DNA of 64,000 nucleotides from CAZSDU01 sp964605775 (GTDB lineage Bacteria; Bacteroidota; Bacteroidia; Bacteroidales; FEN-979), in NCBI GenBank assembly GCA_964605775.1, contig CAZSDU010000003.1, forward strand, positions 62,001-126,000. The letters run 5' to 3'. Below the pieces are notes generated by a model that was not told the origin of the DNA, did not search any database, and saw only the letters and a program-made list of their open reading frames with translations. Below, piece by piece: positions 26,160-34,103 of the stretch. Position 1 is the first letter of the stretch, and each line of letters starts with the position of its first letter. The translations under genes were made by a program, and so were the position numbers.

Positions 26160-26906
26160 ATGACGACACTCGGCGTTATTCCGGCAAGATATGCTTCCAC
26201 CCGTTTCCCGGGAAAACCGCTGATCATGATCGATGGGAAGACAATGATCCGTCGAGTTTATGAGCAGGCACTCAAGTGCAAGTCATTAAACAAGGTGATC
26301 GTTGCCACCGATCATGAAGCTATTCAGAACCAGGTTGCCTCTTTTGGGGGAGAGGTCCTCATGACCTCTGAAAACCATCTTAGCGGAACTGAACGATGTG
26401 CAGAAGTGGTTGAAGCTCTGGGGGAACAAGGAACAAGTTTTGATGTAGTCATCAATATCCAGGGGGATGAACCTTTCATCCATCCGGAACAGATCAGGCA
26501 GCTGACGGATTGCTTCACTGATCCGGAAGTTCAGATTGCTACCCTGATCAGGAGGATCACCGACAGGGAAGACCTGAAGAATCCCAACCTGGTGAAAGTT
26601 GTTAAAGATCTTAACAACCGGGCCTTATATTTCAGTCGTTCCACTATCCCATTTCCAAGGGGAAGTGAAGAACAGTCATGGCTTAATGCCAAAATATATT
26701 TTCAACATATTGGCATTTACGGTTATCGCGCAGCGGTATTGAAGGAACTTATCCATTTAGCTCCAACCCCTTTGGAGCAGTCAGAATCTCTGGAGCAACT
26801 CAGGTGGCTGGAAAATGGATTCAGGATTTTTACCCAAGAAACAGAATTTGAAAGCATCAGTATCGATTCCCCTTCAGATTTATTAAAAATTACCAACAGA
26901 AGCTAA
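26160..26906 (+). CDS. kdsB: 3-deoxy-manno-octulosonate cytidylyltransferase (CMP-Kdo synthetase)
   Basis: KdsB activates Kdo as CMP-Kdo for the LPS inner core. The 248-residue protein has the nucleotide-binding start VIPARYASTRFPGKPL, the motif VIVATDHEAI, the block LSGTERCAEV, the substrate motif NIQGDEPF, and ALYFSRSTIPFPR. The length is standard. It is probably co-transcribed with the upstream kinase gene. Confidence 0.97.
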   Translation: MTTLGVIPARYASTRFPGKPLIMIDGKTMIRRVYEQALKCKSLNKVIVATDHEAIQNQVASFGGEVLMTSENHLSGTERCAEVVEALGEQGTSFDVVINIQGDEPFIHPEQIRQLTDCFTDPEVQIATLIRRITDREDLKNPNLVKVVKDLNNRALYFSRSTIPFPRGSEEQSWLNAKIYFQHIGIYGYRAAVLKELIHLAPTPLEQSESLEQLRWLENGFRIFTQETEFESISIDSPSDLLKITNRS

Positions 26907-26926
26907 GGTTTTTGCCTATAAAAATG

Positions 26927-26934
26927 TATCTTCG
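26927..26934 (+). promoter_or_regulatory. Possible -7 element upstream of the HU-CCDC81/SPOR gene
   Basis: TATCTTCG has one mismatch to TAnnTTTG and lies 18 bp before the ATG at 26953. A TTTG occurs at 26911-26914, closer than usual. Confidence 0.3.
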
Positions 26935-26952
26935 CATTTGAGGTAAATATCA

Positions 26953-28032
26953 ATGGTTATGGATATCAGAAAATGCATTTCCGGCCTTCTGACCGTACAC
27001 GACTGCGTGATTCTTCCCGGTTTCGGTGGATTCATTGGAAATTATGCACCGGCCCATATTGATCCGGTGCATCATACTTTTTCCCCTCCCTTCAAAAAAC
27101 TGCTGTTTAATGTCAACCTTAAACAGAATGACGGGTTACTTGCCAACCGCATTGCTGATGTGGAAGGGCTGGATTATGCGACCGCCTGCCAGCTTATCGA
27201 AGAAATGCTGGATGAATGCCGGCATGCACTGAAATCCGGTCAATCATTTGTGATCCCCGAAGTGGGAAGACTTTTTACCAGCCGTGAGGGAAATATCCAA
27301 TTTGAACAGGATAAAAAAGCAAACCTCCTTCCTGAGGCTTTTGGACTGTCCACGTTTATTTCTCCGCCTGTTCTGAGAAACTCATACCAGACCATACTGG
27401 AGAGAAGTCTCAACAATGCTGCCATTAAACAAGGAGAAAAGAAAACTTCTTTCCCCCGCCCCTTAAAATGGGCGGCTGCTTTTGCTGTCCCAGTGGCTAT
27501 TGCCACAGTGCTTGGACTGACACAGTACGATAAGTTACAAAATTATTCGGAAAACAATGCCGGAATCCTGAGTGCTGTTTTTTCACGCTTCTCATCTACT
27601 GCCCTTGTGGAAAAAAAGGAAGCCCCTAAGACCCCTGCAGATGATCCATACACATATCAACCTACCCCTTCGGTTTTTGATGCTTTGCCTGAAGAAGAGC
27701 AGGTTGAGCCGGATCTTCAGACAACGGGAGAAAACCTGGCTAAAACAAAATCCAGGGTTTTTCCTGAGGATAAATTGATAGAAACACCTCCACCCATTGT
27801 TCCTGGCAATTCATTTGCCATTATTGTCGGTGCATTCAAGGTTAAAGACAATGCTGAAAAATTTGTCAGCACCCTGACTGCCGAAGGAAAATCTGCTTCG
27901 ATTTTTGACCGTTCGAAAACAGGTCTGTACCGCGTTGCCTTGACTACCTGCAGCAACCGGAGTGAGGCCGAACAAATACTCGCCCAAGTGAAATCCGGTG
28001 AATTCTCCGGGGCCTGGCTGCTGGCAAAATAA
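26953..28032 (+). CDS. HU-CCDC81/SPOR-type inner-membrane protein
   Basis: The 359-residue protein begins with a CCDC81-like pair of HU folds (about residues 1-130; DCVILPGFGGFIGNYAPA and SFVIPEVGRLFTSREG), has one membrane helix (about 170-190, WAAAFAVPVAIATVLGL), an acidic/proline-rich periplasmic linker, and a C-terminal SPOR domain (about 280-359, SFAIIVGAFKVKDNAEKF). SPOR domains bind peptidoglycan stripped of stem peptides at the division site. The N-terminal HU part would sit in the cytoplasm, so the protein could join a DNA-binding-like fold to septal peptidoglycan (inference). It is followed by trmB after 9 bp. Confidence 0.85.
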   Translation: MVMDIRKCISGLLTVHDCVILPGFGGFIGNYAPAHIDPVHHTFSPPFKKLLFNVNLKQNDGLLANRIADVEGLDYATACQLIEEMLDECRHALKSGQSFVIPEVGRLFTSREGNIQFEQDKKANLLPEAFGLSTFISPPVLRNSYQTILERSLNNAAIKQGEKKTSFPRPLKWAAAFAVPVAIATVLGLTQYDKLQNYSENNAGILSAVFSRFSSTALVEKKEAPKTPADDPYTYQPTPSVFDALPEEEQVEPDLQTTGENLAKTKSRVFPEDKLIETPPPIVPGNSFAIIVGAFKVKDNAEKFVSTLTAEGKSASIFDRSKTGLYRVALTTCSNRSEAEQILAQVKSGEFSGAWLLAK

Positions 28033-28041
28033 CTGTTTATC

Positions 28042-28707
28042 GTGCCTAAGAAAAAACTGATCCATTTCCAGGAGAATCTGCTTTTTCCACATTTACTTCA
28101 ACCTTTTTTTAAGGAATTGATGTCGGGATTTCCTCTCCGGGGTAATTGGAACAACAATTTCTTTAATCATGATTATCCTATTGTCCTTGAGCTGGGCTGT
28201 GGGAAAGGAGAATATACGGTCGGTTTGGCAGAACTTTACCCTGAAAAGAATTTTTTAGGGATCGACAATAAAGGTGCACGGCTTTGGCGGGGATGTAAAT
28301 CGGTCGAAGAAAAAAAGCTTAAAAATGCTGGATTTGTCAGGACACTGGTAGATCATGTGGAATTACTTTTTGGTAAGCATGAAGTCAGTGAAATCTGGAT
28401 CACTTTTCCCGACCCTCAACCCAAGAAGGAACACAGACGACTAACTTCTCCTGTTTTTCTGGAAAAATATCACCATATCCTTATCCCGGACGGAGTCATT
28501 CATCTTAAAACCGATGACAGGGAGTTTTTTCAATACACCCTCGACATCATAAGGGAATATCATCATCGTTTACTATGGTCAACAGATGACCTTTATCAGG
28601 CAAGCATCACCGATGATGTGACCAGGGTCAGGACCTTTTATGAATCCAGATGGCTGGAGATAGGAAAAAAAATAGGTTATTTACGCTTTCAACTCAAAGA
28701 ACTATGA
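28042..28707 (+). CDS. trmB: tRNA (guanine46-N7)-methyltransferase TrmB
   Basis: A 221-residue class I methyltransferase using a GTG start. It has the SAM motif VLELGCGKGEYTVGLAELYP near residue 48, an acidic GIDNKGARLWRG motif, and the family signature TFPDPQPKKEHRRLTSP. TrmB makes m7G46 in the tRNA variable loop. Its stop overlaps the start of the peptidase gene as ATGA. Confidence 0.95.
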   Translation: MPKKKLIHFQENLLFPHLLQPFFKELMSGFPLRGNWNNNFFNHDYPIVLELGCGKGEYTVGLAELYPEKNFLGIDNKGARLWRGCKSVEEKKLKNAGFVRTLVDHVELLFGKHEVSEIWITFPDPQPKKEHRRLTSPVFLEKYHHILIPDGVIHLKTDDREFFQYTLDIIREYHHRLLWSTDDLYQASITDDVTRVRTFYESRWLEIGKKIGYLRFQLKEL

Positions 28708-30866
28708 AAAAACTGACCTCACTTTTTTTATTCTTTATATTTTCTTCATCCTTTCTTTTAGCTGAGGAAGGCATGTGGATACCGGTTTTACTGGAGAAAT
28801 TGAATATCAGTCAGATGCAGGACATGGGGTTAAAGTTGAGCGCAGAAGATATTTACAGTGTGAACCATAGCAGTCTGAAAGATGCCGTCGTTCAATTTGG
28901 CGGAGGCTGCACCGCTGAAATTATTTCCAGCCAGGGATTAATCCTTACCAATTACCATTGCGGAATCGGAGCCATTCAGAAGCACAGTTCCCTGAGTCAT
29001 GATTATCTTGATTTGGGTTTCTGGGCACAATCGTTGGAGGAAGAGTTGCCAAACCCGGGAATTACAGCTACACTTCTGGTCAGCATGGAAGACGTGACCG
29101 ACAGGGTTCTTCTTGGCATCGAGCCCGGAATGGGTCAACTCCAGCGTAATGAAAGGATCAGGCAAAACATTCGTGACATTGAAAAAGAGGCCATGACAGG
29201 GAACAATTATGAAGCCAGGGTGAGGTCGTTCTTCTACGGGAACCAATATTATCTTTTTATCAACGAGGTGTTCCGTGATATCAGGCTGGTCGGCTCTCCT
29301 TCTTCCCGTATCGGAAAATTCGGAGGAGATACGGATAACTGGATGTGGCCAAGACATACTGGTGATTTTTCGATTTTCCGTATTTATGCAGATAAAGATA
29401 ACAAAGCGGCAACCTATTCAAAATCCAATGTTCCATATACCCCAAAACATTTTTTCCCGATCTCTCTCAAGGGTTACCAAAAGGATGATTTTACCTTTAT
29501 TTTCGGGTATCCGGGTACAACCAGGGAATACCTGAGTTCGTATGGTGTGGAGCAGATTGCACTGAAGGAAAATCCATTGCGCATTAAATTACGACAAAAA
29601 AGAATTGACCTTATCAATGCGGCCATGGATAAGGACCGTCTTGTCCGGATACAATACTCGGCAAAAGTGAATGGGATTGCCAACTTCTGGAAAAAAATGA
29701 TCGGAGAAACCAGAGGCATTCTTCGCCTTAACACCATAGAGAAAAAAAGAGAATATGAAGGAATATTTCAACACTGGGCCGACGCCATACCTCAGCGAAG
29801 GGCCGTGTATGGTTCTCTGCTAAGGGCATTTAATGATACTTACCTGGGTTTTTTCCCGGTCAACGTATCAGCTGTATATATCACTGAAGGGGGGCAGGCG
29901 ATAGAGTCGGTCAGATTTTCTTCCGGGTTCAGGGAGCTTGTCAGGTTGTCCAAAATTCAGACAACGCAGAATGAGGAACTGATCAAAGCAAGAGATAACC
30001 TGAAAAGATCGAGCCGGGATTTTTTTCAAAGTTACAATGTCGGGATTGATATCGGAATCATGGCCGAATTGCTGAAAGTGATGGGAAAGGAAATGGAAGC
30101 TCAATACCGCCCGGATATTTTTTCAGAGATTGATAAGAAGTTTTCCGGAAATACTGAGGCTTATGCCAGGGATGTGTTATCCCGTTCTTTCCTCCTTGAT
30201 TCGATGTCTGTCATGGATTTCCTCGATAACTACAAATCCAATGGATATAAAAAACTGGAAAAGGATCCGCTTTACCGACTGATGAACAGTATTTATACCA
30301 AGTACGAAAAGGAAATCCTGCCTTTGACCCAGAAATTCAATTTTTGTATTGATAGCCTTCAAAGGATCTATATGGCCGGGCAAATGGAAATGGAAAAAAA
30401 CCGCAGGTTTTATCCTGATGCCAACTCCAGTCTGCGAATCTCCTATGGGAAAATTGCGGATTACAAACCAGCTGATGCCATTACCTATGGATATTTCACA
30501 ACACTCAAAGGGGTTATGGAAAAGGAAGATTCACTGATTTATGATTATGGCGTTGAGGCAAAGTTAAAAGCACTTTATGATGACCGTGATTTTGGGCCAT
30601 ATGCTGACCGTGACAGCAGTATTCATGTCGCTTTCATCGCCAGCAATCATACGACGGGAGGAAATTCAGGGAGTCCTTTGCTCAATGCAGAAGGACATCT
30701 GATCGGGATCAATTTCGACCGGAACTGGGAAGGAACCATGAGTGATCTGGTTTATGATCCTGACCAATGCCGTAACATTTCTTTAGATATCAGGTACTGC
30801 CTTTTCATCATGGATAAATATGCCGGAGCCCGGCGGTTGATCAGGGAGATGAAAATCATTCATTAA
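28704..30866 (+). CDS. S46-family dipeptidyl-peptidase, DPP11-type (Asp/Glu-specific)
   Basis: I place the start at the ATG at 28704, overlapping the trmB stop, because it begins a clear signal peptide (MKKLTSLFLFFIFSSSFLLA). The 720-residue protein has the S46 serine-protease triad: His85 in TNYHCG, an Asp in HTGDFS (Asp221), and Ser655 in GGNSGSP. Eighteen residues after the Ser is Arg673 (NFDRNWE). In this family Arg at that position marks DPP11, which releases dipeptides with Asp or Glu in P1, whereas Gly marks DPP7. It would act in the periplasm on peptides imported across the outer membrane. Confidence 0.93.
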   Translation: MKKLTSLFLFFIFSSSFLLAEEGMWIPVLLEKLNISQMQDMGLKLSAEDIYSVNHSSLKDAVVQFGGGCTAEIISSQGLILTNYHCGIGAIQKHSSLSHDYLDLGFWAQSLEEELPNPGITATLLVSMEDVTDRVLLGIEPGMGQLQRNERIRQNIRDIEKEAMTGNNYEARVRSFFYGNQYYLFINEVFRDIRLVGSPSSRIGKFGGDTDNWMWPRHTGDFSIFRIYADKDNKAATYSKSNVPYTPKHFFPISLKGYQKDDFTFIFGYPGTTREYLSSYGVEQIALKENPLRIKLRQKRIDLINAAMDKDRLVRIQYSAKVNGIANFWKKMIGETRGILRLNTIEKKREYEGIFQHWADAIPQRRAVYGSLLRAFNDTYLGFFPVNVSAVYITEGGQAIESVRFSSGFRELVRLSKIQTTQNEELIKARDNLKRSSRDFFQSYNVGIDIGIMAELLKVMGKEMEAQYRPDIFSEIDKKFSGNTEAYARDVLSRSFLLDSMSVMDFLDNYKSNGYKKLEKDPLYRLMNSIYTKYEKEILPLTQKFNFCIDSLQRIYMAGQMEMEKNRRFYPDANSSLRISYGKIADYKPADAITYGYFTTLKGVMEKEDSLIYDYGVEAKLKALYDDRDFGPYADRDSSIHVAFIASNHTTGGNSGSPLLNAEGHLIGINFDRNWEGTMSDLVYDPDQCRNISLDIRYCLFIMDKYAGARRLIREMKIIH

Positions 30867-30876
30867 CGGGGAGTAA

Positions 30877-31743
30877 TCAGATGGTTGATCCAAAAAGCTG
30901 TACCAGGACATTCTGAACACTAGGGTATTTAAAACGGAAACCAGCCCTGATCAGTTTTTCCGGTAACACCCTTTGTCCTTCGAGCATGGTTTGAGCTCCC
31001 TCGCCGAATTTTAATTTCATGACAAATGCAGGAATCGTTAGAAAGGCAGACTGTTTGAATACTTTCCCCAGTTTTTCAGTAAATTCTGCATTGGTTGTCG
31101 GGTGTGGAGAAACTGCATTGACGATCCCTTTGATCATGGGTTGCCCGATGATGAAAATAATTGCTTCCAGAAGATCATCCATATGAATGAATGAAAAGGG
31201 CTGATCACCTTTCCCAATTTTAGCTCCCAGACCGATGCTGAAAGGAAAAGAAAGCTTTTCCAGGATTCCTCCGTTTTCTCCCAACACCACCCCCAGTCGA
31301 AGAATGACAAGCCGTGTCCCGGGATTAATCTGACTGGCCGCATCTTCCCAATTCCGGCATAGGGTTGTCAGATATGAATATCCGTAATCTTGGCTTTCTT
31401 CGGTATGGGTATGGGTTGAATCATAAATTCCGATGGCAGAGGCGGAAATGAAAAGCTCTGGTTTCTTTTCACTGGCATTGATGTTCTCCGTGATTTTCTG
31501 CGTTGTGTTGACACGGCTGATCATTAATTCCTTTTTATAAGCTTCTGTCCATTTTGCCGAGACAGGCGCTCCTGCCAGGTTGATCACTACCTTACTGCCT
31601 TCGATTTTCTGTGTTCTGAATTCCTCATCCGTTAGAGAAAGAGCATCCCGGTCAATGATACGGATCTTCCAGCCCGAGTTTCTGAATTTTCGGATCAAAG
31701 CCTGTCCGATAAAACCCGAGGCTCCGCTGATTGATACGACCAT
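30877..31743 (-). CDS. TIGR01777-family NAD(P)-dependent epimerase (SDR39U1/YfcH type)
   Basis: A 288-residue extended short-chain dehydrogenase with the N-terminal motif SISGASGFIGQALIRKF, the VINLAGAPV block, SASAIGIY, and the C-terminal domain of unknown function (GEGAQTMLEGQRVLPEKL) that defines the YfcH/SDR39U1 group. Substrate is unknown. It is divergent from mutA and convergent with the S46 peptidase (10-bp gap). Confidence 0.92.
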   Translation of the reverse strand: MVVSISGASGFIGQALIRKFRNSGWKIRIIDRDALSLTDEEFRTQKIEGSKVVINLAGAPVSAKWTEAYKKELMISRVNTTQKITENINASEKKPELFISASAIGIYDSTHTHTEESQDYGYSYLTTLCRNWEDAASQINPGTRLVILRLGVVLGENGGILEKLSFPFSIGLGAKIGKGDQPFSFIHMDDLLEAIIFIIGQPMIKGIVNAVSPHPTTNAEFTEKLGKVFKQSAFLTIPAFVMKLKFGEGAQTMLEGQRVLPEKLIRAGFRFKYPSVQNVLVQLFGSTI

Positions 31744-31783
31744 AATTCCTGTTTTTCTGTAAAGATATTCATTTAATTTTGAT

Positions 31784-31791
31784 TACATTTG
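31784..31791 (+). promoter_or_regulatory. -7 promoter element upstream of mutA
   Basis: TACATTTG, an exact TAnnTTTG match, lies 43 bp before the mutA ATG in the divergent gap with the epimerase. It is probably the promoter of the long mutA-to-O-methyltransferase run. The gap (91 bp) is too short for a cobalamin riboswitch. Confidence 0.6.
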
Positions 31792-31834
31792 CAACAACAA
31801 CACTAAACTAACTGAAAAATTCAAGCGATCAGAG

Positions 31835-33718
31835 ATGGATAATACCGATCAAAAAAAATTGTTTTCCGAATTCCCAGCAGTCACGACAGAGGAATGGGAG
31901 GCTAAGATACAGACGGATCTTAAAGGGGCGGATTATGAGAAAAAATTAATCTGGCAAACAGCGGAAGGGTTTCCTGTCAGGCCTTATTACAGATCAGAGG
32001 ACTTAGCCGGTCTGGAATACCTGAATACCCTCCCGGATGAATATCCCTATGTCAGGGGAATTGATGCAAAGCGCAATGATTGGCTGGTTCGTCAGGATAT
32101 TATGACAAAGGATATCAGGGAAGCTAACCGTCTTGCCCTGGATGCCATTGCAAGGGGAGCAGATTCACTGGGGTTTGATGCGACTGAGGTTACAACCCAT
32201 AAAGAGATCAACCAGTTGCTTGCCAATATTGACCTTTCAGGAATCGATATCAATTTTTTTGCTTCCCGCTCTTATCCGCTTACCCTGGAACTTTTTATCT
32301 ATGAAATATCGCACAGGGCTTCCGATACTGAACTGATCAATGGGTCACTGAATTTCGACCCCCTTGGATACCTGTTGTTGCACGGGGATTTTTATATGAA
32401 CTGGATGCATAATCTGGAAGAGGCAGAATATCTTTTGAATACAGTCCAGAAGCGATTACCTCATCTCAAAGTACTCACCATCAACGGGCATTATTTTCAG
32501 GATGCAGGTTCGACTCTGGTGCAGGAGCTGGCTTTCAGCCTGGCCGCAGCCAATGAATACCTGGCGGGACTCACCGACAAAGGATTAAGCGTGGATATGC
32601 TTTCCCCCCGGATCATGTTTTCTTTTTCCACAGGAGCCAATTATTTCATGGAAATCGCTAAACTCAGGGCTGCAAGACTGTTATGGGCCTCCATCGTCAA
32701 TGCCTATCATCCTGTTTCCAATGAGTCATCCAAAGCATTCATTCATTCCAATACTGCTTTCTGGAATAAAACCCTGTACGACCCCTACGTAAATATGCTC
32801 AGGACCACAACTGAAGGCATGTCTGCCGCCATTGGAAATGCCGACTCGATAACGATTCATCCCTTTGATGCTGTTTTTCAGGATCCGGATGATTTTTCTA
32901 CCAGAATTGCGCGTAACCAGCAATTGATCCTGAAAGAAGAGTCTTACCTGAATAAAATCGTCGATCCAGCCGCTGGATCTTATTACCTTGAAAACCTTAC
33001 GGATTCCATTGCCCATCACGCCTGGACACTCTTCAGGGAAATAGAAGAAAAGGGAGGAATGCTGGCATGTATTAAAGCAGGTTTCATTCAGGATGAGATA
33101 AATCATAGCAGACAGCAGAAAGAAATGGATATAGCCCAGCGAAAAATGGTCGTGATCGGGACCAATCAGTATCCCAATCTTCTGGAAGTGATGAAGGATA
33201 AACAGAAATTACAAGCAGGGGAGATCCATGAAAAGGAAACCACATATAAAAAACTGAAACCTTTCCGGGGATCAGAACCCTTTGAGAAAATCCGTCTGGC
33301 AACTGAAAATTATGTAGCCAAGGGGAATAAAAAACCGGCGGTGTTTTTGTTTACCATGGGGAATCTTTCTATGCTGAGGGCCAGGGCTGGGTTTGCAACC
33401 AATTTCTTTGGATGTGCCGGGTTTGACATTATTGATAACCCGGGTTTTCAAAGCATCCATGAAGGGCTTGACGAAGCCCTGAGTTCAAATGCTGAAATTG
33501 TAGTGATCTGTAGTTCAGATGAAGAATATGCTCAGATTGTGCCCGAGATTTGTACCAGACTAAAAACAGCCCGGCCTTCCCTGATGGTTTTAGTGGCCGG
33601 CTACCCCAAAGAAATGATCGATACGTTTAAAGCATCAGGAATTGACGATTTTATTCATGTCCGGAGTAATCTGCTTGCCGCATTGCAGGCTTATCAACAA
33701 AAACTGGGAATGTTATGA
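31835..33718 (+). CDS. mutA: Methylmalonyl-CoA mutase small (beta) subunit
   Basis: A 627-residue homologue of MutB that lacks the cobalamin-binding DxHxxG motif; at that place it reads FTMGNLSMLRARAGFATNFF. It retains the TIM-barrel pattern (NGHYFQDAGSTLVQELAF, FSFSTGANYFMEIAKLRAARLLW, DPAAGSYYLENLT). With MutB it forms the heterodimer that interconverts succinyl-CoA and methylmalonyl-CoA, used for propionate formation or assimilation. Unusually, mutB does not follow directly: a receiver, a hybrid kinase and an outer-membrane protein lie between (33715-37308). Confidence 0.95.
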   Translation: MDNTDQKKLFSEFPAVTTEEWEAKIQTDLKGADYEKKLIWQTAEGFPVRPYYRSEDLAGLEYLNTLPDEYPYVRGIDAKRNDWLVRQDIMTKDIREANRLALDAIARGADSLGFDATEVTTHKEINQLLANIDLSGIDINFFASRSYPLTLELFIYEISHRASDTELINGSLNFDPLGYLLLHGDFYMNWMHNLEEAEYLLNTVQKRLPHLKVLTINGHYFQDAGSTLVQELAFSLAAANEYLAGLTDKGLSVDMLSPRIMFSFSTGANYFMEIAKLRAARLLWASIVNAYHPVSNESSKAFIHSNTAFWNKTLYDPYVNMLRTTTEGMSAAIGNADSITIHPFDAVFQDPDDFSTRIARNQQLILKEESYLNKIVDPAAGSYYLENLTDSIAHHAWTLFREIEEKGGMLACIKAGFIQDEINHSRQQKEMDIAQRKMVVIGTNQYPNLLEVMKDKQKLQAGEIHEKETTYKKLKPFRGSEPFEKIRLATENYVAKGNKKPAVFLFTMGNLSMLRARAGFATNFFGCAGFDIIDNPGFQSIHEGLDEALSSNAEIVVICSSDEEYAQIVPEICTRLKTARPSLMVLVAGYPKEMIDTFKASGIDDFIHVRSNLLAALQAYQQKLGML

Positions 33719-34098
33719 ACCTAAAACCCCTTTCCATTCTTGTCGTTGAAGACAATGCCATTAATCTTCGCCTGATTACGGCGGCCCTGACCAGGGGTGG
33801 CCACCATGTGGATTCAGCCATGGATGGTGCTGCAGCGCTGGTCAAATTCAGGGAAAAGAAATACGATGTCATCCTGATGGACATTATGATGCCTGTTATG
33901 GATGGTTTGACCGCTACCAAGGAAATCCGTAAAATAGAACAGGAAACAATCCCCGATGCTGCCTCCAAGGTTAAAATTGTGGCCATTACAGCCAACGCGT
34001 TTGAAGATGACCGAAGTAAATTTTTTGAAGCCGGCATGGATTATTATCTCAACAAACCGGTCGATATAGAAGAGTTGAATAAAATACTTAATACATAA
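33715..34098 (+). CDS. Stand-alone receiver-domain response regulator
   Basis: A 127-residue single receiver domain: acidic pair Glu12-Asp13 (VEDNAINLRL), phospho-acceptor Asp56 (ILMDIMMPVMDG), Thr92 (ITANAF) and Lys114 (NKPVD). No output domain. The sequence is most like the receivers at the ends of hybrid kinases. Its start overlaps the mutA stop (ATGA), and the hybrid kinase gene starts 5 bp after its end, so it is very likely a phosphorelay partner of that kinase. Confidence 0.93.
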   Translation: MNLKPLSILVVEDNAINLRLITAALTRGGHHVDSAMDGAAALVKFREKKYDVILMDIMMPVMDGLTATKEIRKIEQETIPDAASKVKIVAITANAFEDDRSKFFEAGMDYYLNKPVDIEELNKILNT

Positions 34099-34103
34099 AC
34101 TGT

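Noticed and set aside
28650..28703. Longer N-terminus for the S46 peptidase, starting inside trmB
   Set aside because: The ATG at 28704 begins a normal signal peptide and forms an ATGA overlap with trmB; the extension would put charged residues before the signal and throw off the DPP11 residue numbering.
31744..31834. Cobalamin riboswitch upstream of mutA
   Set aside because: The gap is only 91 bp, and no conserved B12-box-like block was seen.
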